Shown here in pieces: positions 17,033 to 25,815 of a DNA stretch of 43,048 nt. A program made the translations under genes and the position numbers. The DNA comes from SG8-41 sp036555035 (GTDB lineage: Bacteria; Pseudomonadota; Gammaproteobacteria; Burkholderiales; SG8-41): contig DATBMB010000044.1 of assembly GCA_036555035.1 (NCBI GenBank), positions 1 through 43,048 on the forward strand, read 5' to 3'. The notes beneath the pieces were generated by a model that was given only the letters and a program-made list of their open reading frames with translations, was not told the origin of the DNA and searched no databases. The stretch's first letter is position 1. Each line of letters opens with the position of its first letter.

Positions 17033-18895
17033 CTATTGTGACCCTTGAGACGGCATCCTCGTGGTCTCGCGAACCGGCCCCGTGAGCGCTTGCAGCGCCT
17101 CTTCCGCCTCAACGCGCAGGGCCTGGTGCCGCAGGAGCTCGCGCGCCAGGGTGAGCTCCCTCACGGCGTGGTCGCGACGCGCGAGGTCCGCGTAGGCCTG
17201 CCCCAGCCGCAAATGAAGCAAGCCCCGGTCCGGGTGGACGCGGCCCGCTGCGCGCAGCCTTTCGAGCGCTTCTTCCAGCAAGGCTGCCGCCTCGCCGGCG
17301 CGCCCTTGCGCGCGCTCGATCTCCGCCAGCGCGGCGCGGGCGTAAGCGTTGTCGGGGTCGAACGAGAGCGCTGATCGGAACGCGCGCGCAGCCTGCTCCG
17401 CGTTGCCCAGCTTGGCTTCGGCGTTGCCCACGTTATACCACGCGATACTCGCGAGTCCGGCGCTCTTCTGCTGAAGCTCCGCCGCCCGCATGAAGGCGTC
17501 GCGGGCCGAGGAGAGATCGCCGGATTTCAGGTAGTGTCCCCCGAGATTGATGTAGAGGTAACGCCATGACGTCGGGCCGCTGCGGGCGATGGCCCAGCGG
17601 AAAAAGGCCCCCTCGTCCTTCCACAGCGGGATCGTGTTCCTGATGATTGCGCCGGACGCGATGATCCAAACCCCCGCAGCGAGCCAGAAGAGCTTGACTG
17701 CCCGGGCATGCCGGACCGCGAGCATCGGCGGCAACGTGGCAAGGGCAAGGCAGGCGAAAACCATGGGGAAGGTGAGGTAGCGCGACGCGATTTGCAGCTC
17801 GTCGGCGTACGTCGGCGCCGGAACGATGTTGGACACCGGGACGAGCGCGGCGACAAACGCGAGCGTCAACGTTCCCGGCGCGCGCCCCGCGGCAGTGAAG
17901 TAGCTCGCGCCCCAGGCCAGGATGACCACTCCCGCGACCGTCACGGCCGCCAGACCCGCAGACCAGCCGTCAACGGGCAGCGGCAGCGCTCGGTTCGGCG
18001 CGAGGTCACCCGCAATCCAGACTGTTTCCACCAGGTAATGCGCGAGGCTTGCAACCACGATCGACACGCGCTCGACGGGCGATCCGATGCTGTCGTACCG
18101 CGAAATCACCCGGTCCATGCCCAAGCTGGGGCCGAGCACGGCGAGGCGCAGCAACAGATAGGCGCCCAGCGCAAGAAGCAATCCCGCGTAAACGCGGCGG
18201 CGCGACGCGAGCACGCGGGCGGCCGCGGCCAGGCGCAGCGGCCCGGGTTCCCGGTCTGCGGCGAGGTGCATCAGGGGGAGCGCGAGCAGGAAACCAACAG
18301 CGGTTTCCTTGCACAACAACGCCACGAAGAACAGCAGGCTCACGCCGAGACTGCGACTCCAGCTCGCGGCAGGCAAAGCGTGGTCGAGCAGGAGCGCGAG
18401 CAGCAGGAACAGGCTCATCATGAGGTCGAAGCGGCCCGCGGCGATCCCGAGCACCGACTCGGTCAGCGCCGGATGGAGGCCATAAATGAGCCCGCAAACC
18501 AGCGCGGATGCGGCGCCGACGCCCGCGGGTGACATCCGCCCGACCATCCGGTGCGCCAGTAGAGTCACCAGGAAGACGTTCACTGCGTGGATGAGGAAAT
18601 TCGCGACATGGAAGGGCGCCGGTCCAGTCTGTCCGGCCCAGAGCTGCGCCGCAAAGCTGAAAAGCGTCAACGGTCGAAACACCGCCTCGCCCGTCGGGGG
18701 CGCGAACAGCGCTTCCTTCCATTGCGTCGGGTCGCGATACGCGGGGGAATGGACGAGGTAGCTCAGATCGTCCCAGACGAATCCGTTCTCTTGTCCGGGC
18801 CAGTACACAGCCAGCGCGGCCAGTGCGCAAAGCCCCGCAAGAAGGAGTGGCACACCGGTCGCCGGGAGTCGGGCTGCGGCTTCCGTGCGCGTCAT
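17033..18895 (-). CDS. Multi-pass membrane protein with C-terminal TPR repeats (TMTC/GT-C-like)
   Basis: The 620-residue protein has about ten or more hydrophobic helices in the first 430 residues, then tetratricopeptide repeats to the end (for example GSGD-like KSGDLSSARDAFMRAAEL, NVGNAEAKLGNAEQAARAFR, and LRLGQAYADLARRDHAVREL). The N-terminal FVWDDLSYLVHSPAYRD resembles the first-loop DD motif of GT-C glycosyltransferases using polyprenyl-phosphate sugars, as in TMTC-like proteins. Its role might be protein O-glycosylation, but the activity is unproven. It overlaps the Ldh2-family gene upstream by ATGA and is followed by the M28 peptidase gene. Confidence 0.75.
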   Translation of the reverse strand: MTRTEAAARLPATGVPLLLAGLCALAALAVYWPGQENGFVWDDLSYLVHSPAYRDPTQWKEALFAPPTGEAVFRPLTLFSFAAQLWAGQTGPAPFHVANFLIHAVNVFLVTLLAHRMVGRMSPAGVGAASALVCGLIYGLHPALTESVLGIAAGRFDLMMSLFLLLALLLDHALPAASWSRSLGVSLLFFVALLCKETAVGFLLALPLMHLAADREPGPLRLAAAARVLASRRRVYAGLLLALGAYLLLRLAVLGPSLGMDRVISRYDSIGSPVERVSIVVASLAHYLVETVWIAGDLAPNRALPLPVDGWSAGLAAVTVAGVVILAWGASYFTAAGRAPGTLTLAFVAALVPVSNIVPAPTYADELQIASRYLTFPMVFACLALATLPPMLAVRHARAVKLFWLAAGVWIIASGAIIRNTIPLWKDEGAFFRWAIARSGPTSWRYLYINLGGHYLKSGDLSSARDAFMRAAELQQKSAGLASIAWYNVGNAEAKLGNAEQAARAFRSALSFDPDNAYARAALAEIERAQGRAGEAAALLEEALERLRAAGRVHPDRGLLHLRLGQAYADLARRDHAVRELTLARELLRHQALRVEAEEALQALTGPVRETTRMPSQGSQ

Positions 18896-19953
18896 AGCTT
18901 CTCGAGCTTCAGCTCTCCGGCGAGCTGGTCAAGGCTCGCTGCCAGCGGTGGGGAGAGCGGTATGCCGTTCTTCGCCCGGTCGGCGCGCGCGGCGCGGCTG
19001 CCCTCCCCCGGCAGCCGGATGCGATCCACGCCCGGCAGGCGCTCGGAGCCGCGCAGGTCGCGCACGAGCGCGTCCACGCGCCGCTTGAATTCCGCAACGG
19101 GCTGAAACGCCTCGACGTCGATCGCGACGATGGCGTGCCCCGTGTTGGTCATGCTCGTGTCGTCGGCGTTGAAGTCGACCACGTCCTTGCCCATCGCCGC
19201 GCCGTTCAACGTCCCCGCGAGGAGACCGAAGACGAGCGCGAGACCGTAGCCCTTGTAGCCGCCGATGGGCAGCAGAAAGCCCTCGCTCGCCCGCCGCGCG
19301 TCGGTCAACGGCCGGCCCTGCCGGTCCATCATCCAGCCCTCCGGCATCGCCTCCCCGCGCTGCGCCTTGGTCTTCACCTTGCCGTAGGCGGCGACCGTCG
19401 TCGCCATGTCGAGCACGATCGCCGGCTCCTCCCCGGCCGGCACGGCGACCGCGATGGGATTGGTGGAGAGCAGCATGTCGAGCCCGCCCCAGGGCGGCAG
19501 ATGGTTGGCGTTTCCGACCGCGAGATAGAGCCCGATCATGTCGTGCTCGAGCGGCATCGCGGCGTAGAGCGAAGCCGGCCCCGCGTGGTTGCTCCATTTC
19601 ACGCCGACCCAGGCGATGCCGGCCGACCGCGCCTTCTCGATGGCCTTTGCGGTGGCGAACTGCATCACGAGGTGCCCCATGCCGTTGTCGCCGTTCACCA
19701 GCGCCATGCCGGCCGCTTCCCGCTCGACGCGGATCCTCGGCTTCACGTTGACCGCGCCCCCCCGGATGCGGCGGATGTACTGCGGCAGCCGGAACACGCC
19801 GTGCCCCTCGGAGCCCTGCAGGTCGGCGCGCGTCATGAGCGCTGCGATGGTCTTCGACTCCCCTGCCGAGATGCCCACTGCCTCGAAGGCACGCGCGATG
19901 AAGGCCTCGAGCCTGGCTGCCGGAACGCGTATCGCCGCCGCCGTATCTGCCAC
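18892..19953 (-). CDS. Ldh2-family NAD(P)-dependent 2-hydroxyacid dehydrogenase (malate/L-lactate/ureidoglycolate type)
   Basis: The 353-residue protein belongs to the Ldh2 (YlbC/AllD/ComC) family, which has a fold distinct from classical malate dehydrogenases. Motifs include RADLQGSEGHGVFRLPQYI, VNGDNGMGHLVM, WVGVKWSNHAGPASLY with the catalytic His in SNHAG, and FLLPIGGYKGYGLALVFGLL. The substrate among malate, lactate, ureidoglycolate, sulfolactate or similar 2-hydroxyacids cannot be set from sequence. The nearest genes (TPR membrane protein, M28 peptidase) give no metabolic clue. Overlap of ATGA with the next gene suggests co-translation. Confidence 0.88.
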   Translation of the reverse strand: MADTAAAIRVPAARLEAFIARAFEAVGISAGESKTIAALMTRADLQGSEGHGVFRLPQYIRRIRGGAVNVKPRIRVEREAAGMALVNGDNGMGHLVMQFATAKAIEKARSAGIAWVGVKWSNHAGPASLYAAMPLEHDMIGLYLAVGNANHLPPWGGLDMLLSTNPIAVAVPAGEEPAIVLDMATTVAAYGKVKTKAQRGEAMPEGWMMDRQGRPLTDARRASEGFLLPIGGYKGYGLALVFGLLAGTLNGAAMGKDVVDFNADDTSMTNTGHAIVAIDVEAFQPVAEFKRRVDALVRDLRGSERLPGVDRIRLPGEGSRAARADRAKNGIPLSPPLAASLDQLAGELKLEKL

Positions 19954-20047
19954 GATTCCCTTCTCCCAATTCGATTCAGGTCACGCCGCGCGAGCCGTTG
20001 AACGCCCGGCCCTTCGCGCCTGTCATACTAACTGGCCTGGACGGACC

Positions 20048-20911
20048 ATGGATATCGGCCGATTTCTCATCGACTCCGAAGCCGCGATTCGCTTCGCCGC
20101 GTTCGCGGCCGTGTTCGCGCTGATGGCGGCGTGGGAGGTCTTGGCGCCGCGCCGGGCGCTCACCCTGCCGAAGGGCCGGCGCTGGGCGGCGAACCTCGGC
20201 GTCACGCTGCTCAACGTGGCTCTCGTGCGCGTGCTCTTCCCCACCGCGACGGTTGGCATGGCGCTCGCCGCGGAGTCACGGCAGTGGGGACTCTTCAACG
20301 CGCTCCCCGTGCCGGCGCCGCTGGCGTTTGTCGCGTCGTTTCTCGTGCTCGATCTCGTGATCTGGATCCAGCACATCGCCTTCCATCGCACCCCGCTGCT
20401 TGCCCGCCTGCACCGCATGCACCACGTCGATCTCGATTTTGACGTGACGACCGGCCTGCGCTTTCACCCGGTCGAGATCCTGCTGTCGCTGATGGTCAAG
20501 TTCGCCGCCGTGATGGCGCTGGGCGCGCCGGCCGCGGCGGTCCTGGCGTTCGAGCTCGCGCTCAACCTGGGGTCGCTGTTCAACCACGGCAACGTCCGCA
20601 TGCCCGGGGCCCTCGATCGGGCGCTGCGGCTCCTCGTCGTGACGCCCGACATGCACCGCGTGCACCATTCGATCGTGCCCGAGGAGATCAACAGCAACTT
20701 CGGCTTCTTCCTGTCGTGGTGGGATCGCCTGTTCGGCACCTACCGGGCGGCGCCGCGGGCGGGACACGACGGGATCACGATCGGCGTGCGCGACACGCGC
20801 GATCCGGCGGTATGCGCCCGGCTCGCGCCCATGCTCGCGCTGCCGTTCAGGGAGCGAGCCGACGATTTTCCCTGCGCGCGCCCGGCGCTCGAGCGCTCAA
20901 CGACCCCGTAG
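20048..20911 (+). CDS. Sterol desaturase/fatty acid hydroxylase superfamily membrane protein
   Basis: This is a 287-residue integral membrane di-iron enzyme. Several hydrophobic helices surround histidine clusters: HIAFH (His109, His113), HRMHH (122-126), and HRVHHS near the C-terminal third, plus HGN and FHP histidines. These match the HX3H, HX2HH, HX2HH pattern of fatty acid hydroxylases and sterol desaturases. Such enzymes hydroxylate lipids using O2 and an electron donor. The ATG at 20048 was chosen over an open upstream frame that runs antisense to the dehydrogenase gene. The last 15 bases overlap the 3' end of the convergent epimerase-like gene. Confidence 0.88.
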   Translation: MDIGRFLIDSEAAIRFAAFAAVFALMAAWEVLAPRRALTLPKGRRWAANLGVTLLNVALVRVLFPTATVGMALAAESRQWGLFNALPVPAPLAFVASFLVLDLVIWIQHIAFHRTPLLARLHRMHHVDLDFDVTTGLRFHPVEILLSLMVKFAAVMALGAPAAAVLAFELALNLGSLFNHGNVRMPGALDRALRLLVVTPDMHRVHHSIVPEEINSNFGFFLSWWDRLFGTYRAAPRAGHDGITIGVRDTRDPAVCARLAPMLALPFRERADDFPCARPALERSTTP

Positions 20912-21316
20912 CCTGGCCTCCTCGAGCTCGACCAGCGCCCCCAGGAAATCCTTCGGATGCACGAAGGCGATGCGCTCGCCGTGCACGTTGCGGCTCTCCT
21001 TGCCCTCCCCCAGGACGCGCACGCCCTTGCCTGCGAGCCCGGCGCGGGTCGCGGCCACATCGTCCACGCTCACGCAGAAGTGATGGATGCCGCCCGCCGG
21101 GCTCTTTTGCAGGAACTTCGAGATCGGCGAGTCGGGGCGCGACGGCTCCATCAGCTCGATGCGCGCGTTCGGCAGCTCGACGTAGGCGAGCCGCACTCCC
21201 TGCTCCTCGTTCACCTTCGCCGCGCTGACCTCGAGGCCGTAGACCTCTTTCAGCCGCTTCGCCGCCGCCTCCAGGCTCGGCACCGCGATCGATACATGCG
21301 ACAGGCCGGTAATCAT
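20897..21316 (-). CDS. VOC-family protein, methylmalonyl-CoA epimerase-like
   Basis: The 139-residue protein begins ITGLSHVSIAVPSLEAA, typical of the vicinal oxygen chelate family. It contains YVELPNARIELMEP, AGGIHHFCVSVDD and LGALVELEEA, which supply the metal ligands (His near 7, Gln/Glu, His, Glu) in the methylmalonyl-CoA epimerase arrangement. It would invert the C2 centre of (2R)/(2S)-methylmalonyl-CoA or a similar acyl-CoA. A strong AGGAGG site precedes the ATG. It is the last gene of a three-gene CoA-ester operon. A glyoxalase-like role is possible but less likely given its acyl-CoA neighbours. Confidence 0.8.
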   Translation of the reverse strand: MITGLSHVSIAVPSLEAAAKRLKEVYGLEVSAAKVNEEQGVRLAYVELPNARIELMEPSRPDSPISKFLQKSPAGGIHHFCVSVDDVAATRAGLAGKGVRVLGEGKESRNVHGERIAFVHPKDFLGALVELEEARLRGR

Positions 21317-21324
21317 GGCACCTC

Positions 21325-22530
21325 CTAGATGACCTTCTCTGCGCGCAGCTGCTCGATGCGCGCGGCGGAAAGGCCCAGCTCCGCGCCAAGCACTTCCTCC
21401 GTGTGCTGCCCGAGGAGCGGCGGCGGGCGCCGAATCGCTTCGGGCGTGGCGCTGAAACGAAACGGGATACCGACCACCTTGAGATCGCCCGCCTTCGGAT
21501 GCTTTACCGTTCGCACCATGCCGCGTGCCAGCGTGTGGGGATCCTTGAGCGCGTCCGCGACGCTGTTGATCGGGCCGCACGGCACGCCGGCGGCGCGCAG
21601 CTTCCCGATCCAGGCTGCGGAGGTGTCCCCCTTCAACGCCTGCGCAATCGCGGCATCGAGCGCATCGCGGTTCGTCACGCGGTCCGGGTTCTTCACAAAC
21701 CGCGGATCGCGCCCCCACTCGGGGTGCCCGGCGGTCTCCGCGAATCGCGCGAACTGGCCGTCGTTTCCGACCGCGACGGCGATCAGCCCGTCGGCGGTCG
21801 GATAGGTGGTGTAGGGAACGACGCTGGGATGCCCGTTGCCGTAGCGGCGCGCGTCCCTGCCCGAAACGAGATAGTTGGAAGCGACGTTGATCAGCATGGC
21901 GAGGCCCGAATCGTACAGGCACACCTCGACGTGCTGGCCGCGGCCGGTGCGGGCACGCGCGGCGAGCGCGGCGAGGATGACGTTGCACGCGTAGAGGCCG
22001 GTCACCACGTCGACGATGGCGACTCCGTATTTCGTGGGCGTGCCGTCCGGCTCGCCGCAGATGCTCATCAGCCCGGACTGCGCCTGCAGGATGAAGTCGT
22101 AGCCCGGCAGCGCCGCATCGGGCCCGCTCGACCCGTAGCCCGTGATCGAGCAGCGGATCGCGCGCGGCGCGTGCTTCTCCAGCCACGCGTTCGTGATGCC
22201 CCATCTCTCGAGCGTACCCAGCTTGAAGTTCTCCACCACGACGTCGGCCTTCTTCACGAGCTGCGCGAGGAGCTCCTGCCCCGCCTTGACTCCCATGTTG
22301 AGCGTGAGCGAGCGCTTGTTGCGGTTGACCCCGAGGAAGTAGGCGGATTCGCCGGCGGCGAACGGCGGGCCCCAGGTGCGTGTGTCGTCGCCCGCGCCGG
22401 GGGGCTCGACCTTGATCACGTCGGCGCCCATGTCCCCGAGCATCTGCGTGCAGAGCGGGCCGGCGAGGATGCGCGTGAGATCCAGGACCCGCAGCCCCTC
22501 CAGCGCACCGCCGGCCTGCTCAGCGCCCAT
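21325..22530 (-). CDS. Class III CoA-transferase (CaiB/BaiF family)
   Basis: The 401-residue enzyme moves CoA between carboxylic acids. Family motifs: LRVLDLTRILAGPLCTQMLGD, GADVIKVEPP, NRNKRSLTLN, VVVENFKLGTLERWG, and VEVCLYDSGLAM with the catalytic Asp expected in LYDS. RAAGVPCGPINS lies in the C-terminal part. It probably activates a carboxylic acid as its CoA ester using another CoA ester as donor. It is six bases downstream of the MenB/BadI-like hydratase gene and eight bases before the epimerase-like gene, so the three form one operon. Confidence 0.9.
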   Translation of the reverse strand: MGAEQAGGALEGLRVLDLTRILAGPLCTQMLGDMGADVIKVEPPGAGDDTRTWGPPFAAGESAYFLGVNRNKRSLTLNMGVKAGQELLAQLVKKADVVVENFKLGTLERWGITNAWLEKHAPRAIRCSITGYGSSGPDAALPGYDFILQAQSGLMSICGEPDGTPTKYGVAIVDVVTGLYACNVILAALAARARTGRGQHVEVCLYDSGLAMLINVASNYLVSGRDARRYGNGHPSVVPYTTYPTADGLIAVAVGNDGQFARFAETAGHPEWGRDPRFVKNPDRVTNRDALDAAIAQALKGDTSAAWIGKLRAAGVPCGPINSVADALKDPHTLARGMVRTVKHPKAGDLKVVGIPFRFSATPEAIRRPPPLLGQHTEEVLGAELGLSAARIEQLRAEKVI

Positions 22531-22536
22531 CGCGCA

Positions 22537-23469
22537 TCACGCCTTCGTGCGGAGAGCCGGCGGCTCGTTGAGGTTCTTCGCGAGCCCCCGCAGGTAGCCG
22601 TCGAGCTCGCGCTTCGCGCGCAGGCGGAATTTCTGAAAGTCGGGCGGCCGGCCGGCGAGGAACGCGTTCATGCCCTCCTTCGCCTCGTCCGAGCCCCACA
22701 CGTGCGCGAGCAGCTCCATGCCGTGCTGCCACGACGAGTAGAGGTTGTCCGACTCGAAATTGAGCGAGCGCTTGGTCATGCGGATCGTCAGAGCGCTGTG
22801 GCCCTTCATGGTCTCGCACCACTTGAGCGTTTCCCTGCGCAGGTCCTTCTGCGGGACGCACTTGTTGATGAGCCCGACCTCGACCGCCTCTTTCGCCGTG
22901 AAGCGGCGCGCGCAGAAGATCATCTCGCGCGCGAGCCGCTCGCCGATGAGTCGTGGGAGGTACTGGGTCGCCCCCACCGTCGGGCAGGCGCCGACTTTTG
23001 CCCCGGTCTGCCCGAGCACCGCGTTCTCGGAGGCGATCACGAGGTCGCACCACAGCGCGAGCTCGTGTCCGCCCCCCATGCACCAGCCGTTCACCATCGC
23101 GATCACCGGGATCGGCAGGCCCCGGATCGTCATCGCGAGCCCGAGCATGCGGTCGTTCCACATGTAGGCATTGGTGAAGTTCAGCCGCTTCATGGCGAAG
23201 AAGTCGCCGCCCGCGGAGAACGCCTTGTCGCCCGCGCCGGTCACCACCGCGCACACGATCGACGGATCCTCGCGCGTGGACTTCAGGGCGTCGATCATCT
23301 GGTCGAGGGTCTGCTCGCGGAACGCATTCAGAACGCGCGGGCGGTTGAGGGTGACCCACGCGACCTGGTCTTTCACTTCGTACAGGATGTCCCCGTAATT
23401 CCGCGTGGTGGACGGCGCGGCGCGGCCCGCTGTGGCGCGGGCCGGCGCTCTCCTGCTCTTTGCGGGCAT
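22537..23469 (-). CDS. Enoyl-CoA hydratase/isomerase family protein, MenB/BadI-like
   Basis: The 310-residue crotonase-fold protein has YEVKDQVAWVTLNRPRVLNAFR, VVTGAGDKAFSAGGDFF (oxyanion-hole segment) and VNGWCMGGGHELALWCDLVI (second oxyanion-hole glycine). The segment AVLGQTGAKVGACPTVG and the TLDQMIDAL region resemble MenB and the ring-opening enzyme BadI more than short-chain hydratases. It could hydrate or hydrolyse a cyclic or branched acyl-CoA. The basic N-terminal tail of about 25 residues precedes the fold; an AAGGAG site supports the ATG at 23469. It heads the hydratase, CoA-transferase, epimerase operon. Confidence 0.84.
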   Translation of the reverse strand: MPAKSRRAPARATAGRAAPSTTRNYGDILYEVKDQVAWVTLNRPRVLNAFREQTLDQMIDALKSTREDPSIVCAVVTGAGDKAFSAGGDFFAMKRLNFTNAYMWNDRMLGLAMTIRGLPIPVIAMVNGWCMGGGHELALWCDLVIASENAVLGQTGAKVGACPTVGATQYLPRLIGERLAREMIFCARRFTAKEAVEVGLINKCVPQKDLRRETLKWCETMKGHSALTIRMTKRSLNFESDNLYSSWQHGMELLAHVWGSDEAKEGMNAFLAGRPPDFQKFRLRAKRELDGYLRGLAKNLNEPPALRTKA

Positions 23470-23594
23470 GTGGCTCCTTGTCGGAATCGGCTGTCGTGGC
23501 TGAAGCGGGGAGTGCCGAGTTTACCGCATTGAGGCCGCGTGAGCGCTGCGCTACCATCCAGAGCAAGCGGGCCATCACGACGGGAGGGGATGCC

Positions 23595-24563
23595 ATGAAA
23601 CGCGCCGCCAGTTTGCTGTTCGCCTTGTGCGCGCCGCTCGTCTGCGCCGCCGCATTCTCCCAGGCCTACCCCGCCAAGGCGATACGGCTGATCGTTCCGT
23701 TCCCGCCAGGCGGTCCCACTGACACGCATTCGCGGTGGGCCGCGCAGCAGCTCTACACGGCGCTCGGACAGCCCGTGATCGTTGAGAACCGCGCGGGCGC
23801 CGGCGGCGTCATCGGCACCGACGCCGCCGCGAAGGCCCCCGCCGACGGCTACACGCTGCTGGGGGGCAACCCGGGCCCGCTCACCATCGCGCCGAGCCTG
23901 CGCAAGAACCTCGGCTACGACACGCTCAGGGATTTCGCGCCGATCACCCTGATCGCGCGCAGCGCGAGCTGCATGTGCGTGCATCCCACCGTGCCGGCGA
24001 AGGATCTCAGGGGATTCATCGCGCTCGCCAAGGCGAGCCCCGGCAAGATCAATTACGCGACGCCGGGCGTCGGCACGGTCGGGCACCTCGCGATCGAGAA
24101 CTTCGCGACGCTCGCCGGCATCAAGATGACGCACGTGCCGTACAGGGGCGCGGCGCTCTACACCGTGGATCTCATCGCGGGCAACATGGACTTCGCGCAA
24201 ATCCAGATCTTCCAGGCCGCGCCCTACGTCCGGGCCGGAAAGCTGCGCGCGCTCGGCGTCACGGCGGTCGCGCGCTCGCCCTTGTTGCCCGAGGTTCCGA
24301 CCGGGCAGGAGCAGGGCCTGAAGGGGTTCTCCAGCTACAACTGGAACGGCATCCTCGCGCCCGCTGGCACGCCGAAGGCCGTCATCGATCGGATCCACGC
24401 GGTCCTTTCGAAGCCACTCAACAACCCGGACACCCGCAAGCAGATGGAAGCCCTCGGCTATGAGGTGTCGGGCGACGGCCCGGCCGCATACGCGGCCTTC
24501 ATCCGGGAGGAGATCGTGAGATGGGCGAAGGTGGCGAAAGCCGCGGGCCTCCAGCCCGAATGA
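23595..24563 (+). CDS. Bug/TctC-family periplasmic solute-binding protein
   Basis: The ATG at 23595 has a GGGAGGGG ribosome binding site and gives 322 residues. A signal peptide (FALCAPLVCAAAFSQA) precedes YPAKAIRLIVPFPPGGPTD. Other Bug motifs are VENRAGAGGVIGTD, APADGYTLL, KINYATPGVGT and THVPYRGAALY. It diverges from the CoA-ester operon and is followed, after a perfect hairpin repeat, by the alpha/beta hydrolase gene. The close pairing suggests the bound acid or its derivative may be the hydrolase's substrate, but no ligand can be named. Confidence 0.92.
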   Translation: MKRAASLLFALCAPLVCAAAFSQAYPAKAIRLIVPFPPGGPTDTHSRWAAQQLYTALGQPVIVENRAGAGGVIGTDAAAKAPADGYTLLGGNPGPLTIAPSLRKNLGYDTLRDFAPITLIARSASCMCVHPTVPAKDLRGFIALAKASPGKINYATPGVGTVGHLAIENFATLAGIKMTHVPYRGAALYTVDLIAGNMDFAQIQIFQAAPYVRAGKLRALGVTAVARSPLLPEVPTGQEQGLKGFSSYNWNGILAPAGTPKAVIDRIHAVLSKPLNNPDTRKQMEALGYEVSGDGPAAYAAFIREEIVRWAKVAKAAGLQPE

Positions 24564-24564
24564 C

Positions 24565-24632
24565 GAAAAGGTGTCAGGAACCTTTTCACGCACTTCGCAG
24601 GGATCGTCGGAAAAGGTTCCTGACACCTTTTC
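24565..24632. repeat. Head-to-head pair of 23-base terminator-like repeats
   Basis: Two copies of a palindromic unit lie in inverted orientation at 24565-24587 and 24610-24632; they are perfect reverse complements over 23 bases. Each unit is itself a seven-base-pair hairpin (AAAAGGT-GTCAGGA-ACCTTTT). A third copy is at 38712-38734. The array fills the gap between the Bug gene stop and the hydrolase ribosome binding site, so the mRNA can fold either as one long hairpin or as two short ones. I infer terminator or RNA-stability activity; it resembles a dispersed extragenic palindromic repeat. Confidence 0.85.
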
Positions 24633-24645
24633 TGAAGGGAGAACG

Positions 24646-25815
24646 ATGGCCGAGAAGAGAGAGCCGGCGTACTTCATGTACTTTCCCGGCAACTACCGCT
24701 GGTCGGCGGCGTTCATCAACATGATCGGGTCGATCGCCTACGGGGGCGCAGAAATCGGCGAGCTGCACAAGATCGGCCGCATGCTGAAGGACAAGGCGCC
24801 GGACGACGACGAGGCCTGGTTCGGGGCCTGCGTGAAGGTCGCCGACGGCGTGCGCGCCTACGCGGAAAAGTGGGACAAGTCGGGACACCGCCACGCCGCG
24901 GCGCACGCGTACCTGCGGGCCTGCAACTACTATCAGATGGCCGAGCGCTTCCGCACGCCCAAGGACCGCACCGGGCTCGACGCCTACCGCAAGGGGGTCG
25001 AGTGCTTCCACCGCCACGTCGCGGCGACCGACCTCAGGATCGAGATCGTGGAGGTCCCCTACGATAAGGGCAGCCTGCCCGGCTACTTCGTGCATGCGCA
25101 GAACGCGAAGGGCAATCGTTCCCCTTGCGTGGTTTTCTTCGACGGGCTCGACGTCACCAAGGAAATCCAGTTCGTGCGCGGGGTGCCCGATCTCGTCAAG
25201 CGCGGCATCTCGTGCCTGGTGATGGACGGTCCCGGCACCGGGGAGGCCATCCGTTTCCGCAACTATGTCCTGCGCCACGACTACGAGGTGGCCGGATCCG
25301 CGTGCGTCAACTGGCTCGAGAAGCGCGCCGACGTGGACGCGAAGAGGATCGGCATCGTCGCCATCAGCCTCGGCGGCTACTACGCGCCGCGCTGCGCGGC
25401 GATGGAGCCGCGCTTCGCCGCCTGCATCGCCTGGGGCGCGCAGTGGAACTACCACGACACCTGGAAGAAGCGCGTCGCGGCAGCCTACAAGACTGCGCTC
25501 TCCGTCCCCGGCCATCACATCGAGTGGATCCTGGGCGCAAAGTCCATCGACGAGGCGCTGAAGAAGCTCGAGCCCTTCAAGCTCGACGGCGTCATGCAGA
25601 AGATGCGCTGCCCGTTCCTGCTGGTGCACGGGGCGGATGACGAGCAGATCCCGCTCGCGGACGCGCAGAAGCAGTTCGACGCCTGCGGCTCGAAGGACAA
25701 GACCTTCCGGGTCTTCACTGCCGAGGAAGGCGGCGCTCAGCACTGCCAGCGCGACTATCTCACGCTGGTGGTGGCGGAAATGTGGAACTGGTTCGAGGAC
25801 AAGCTTCTGCGATGA
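24646..25815 (+). CDS. Alpha/beta hydrolase, 2,6-dihydropseudooxynicotine hydrolase-like
   Basis: The ATG at 24646 follows GAAGGGAG and gives 389 residues. A helical N-terminal domain (about 1-140) precedes the alpha/beta-hydrolase core. The nucleophile elbow is AISLGGYYAPR (GxSxGG-type, catalytic Ser), the acid is probably in LLVHGADDEQIPL, and the His in EEGGAQHCQRDY. An oxyanion segment is VVFFDGLDVTKE. This architecture resembles 2,6-dihydropseudooxynicotine hydrolase and FrsA-like esterases, which cleave C-C or ester bonds. The substrate is unknown. It lies just after the Bug gene and the repeat pair. Confidence 0.85.
   Translation: MAEKREPAYFMYFPGNYRWSAAFINMIGSIAYGGAEIGELHKIGRMLKDKAPDDDEAWFGACVKVADGVRAYAEKWDKSGHRHAAAHAYLRACNYYQMAERFRTPKDRTGLDAYRKGVECFHRHVAATDLRIEIVEVPYDKGSLPGYFVHAQNAKGNRSPCVVFFDGLDVTKEIQFVRGVPDLVKRGISCLVMDGPGTGEAIRFRNYVLRHDYEVAGSACVNWLEKRADVDAKRIGIVAISLGGYYAPRCAAMEPRFAACIAWGAQWNYHDTWKKRVAAAYKTALSVPGHHIEWILGAKSIDEALKKLEPFKLDGVMQKMRCPFLLVHGADDEQIPLADAQKQFDACGSKDKTFRVFTAEEGGAQHCQRDYLTLVVAEMWNWFEDKLLR

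Noticed and set aside
22537..23469. Calling this gene badI or menB outright
   Set aside because: Resemblance is by a few motifs; the other genes of the benzoate or menaquinone pathways are absent from the window.
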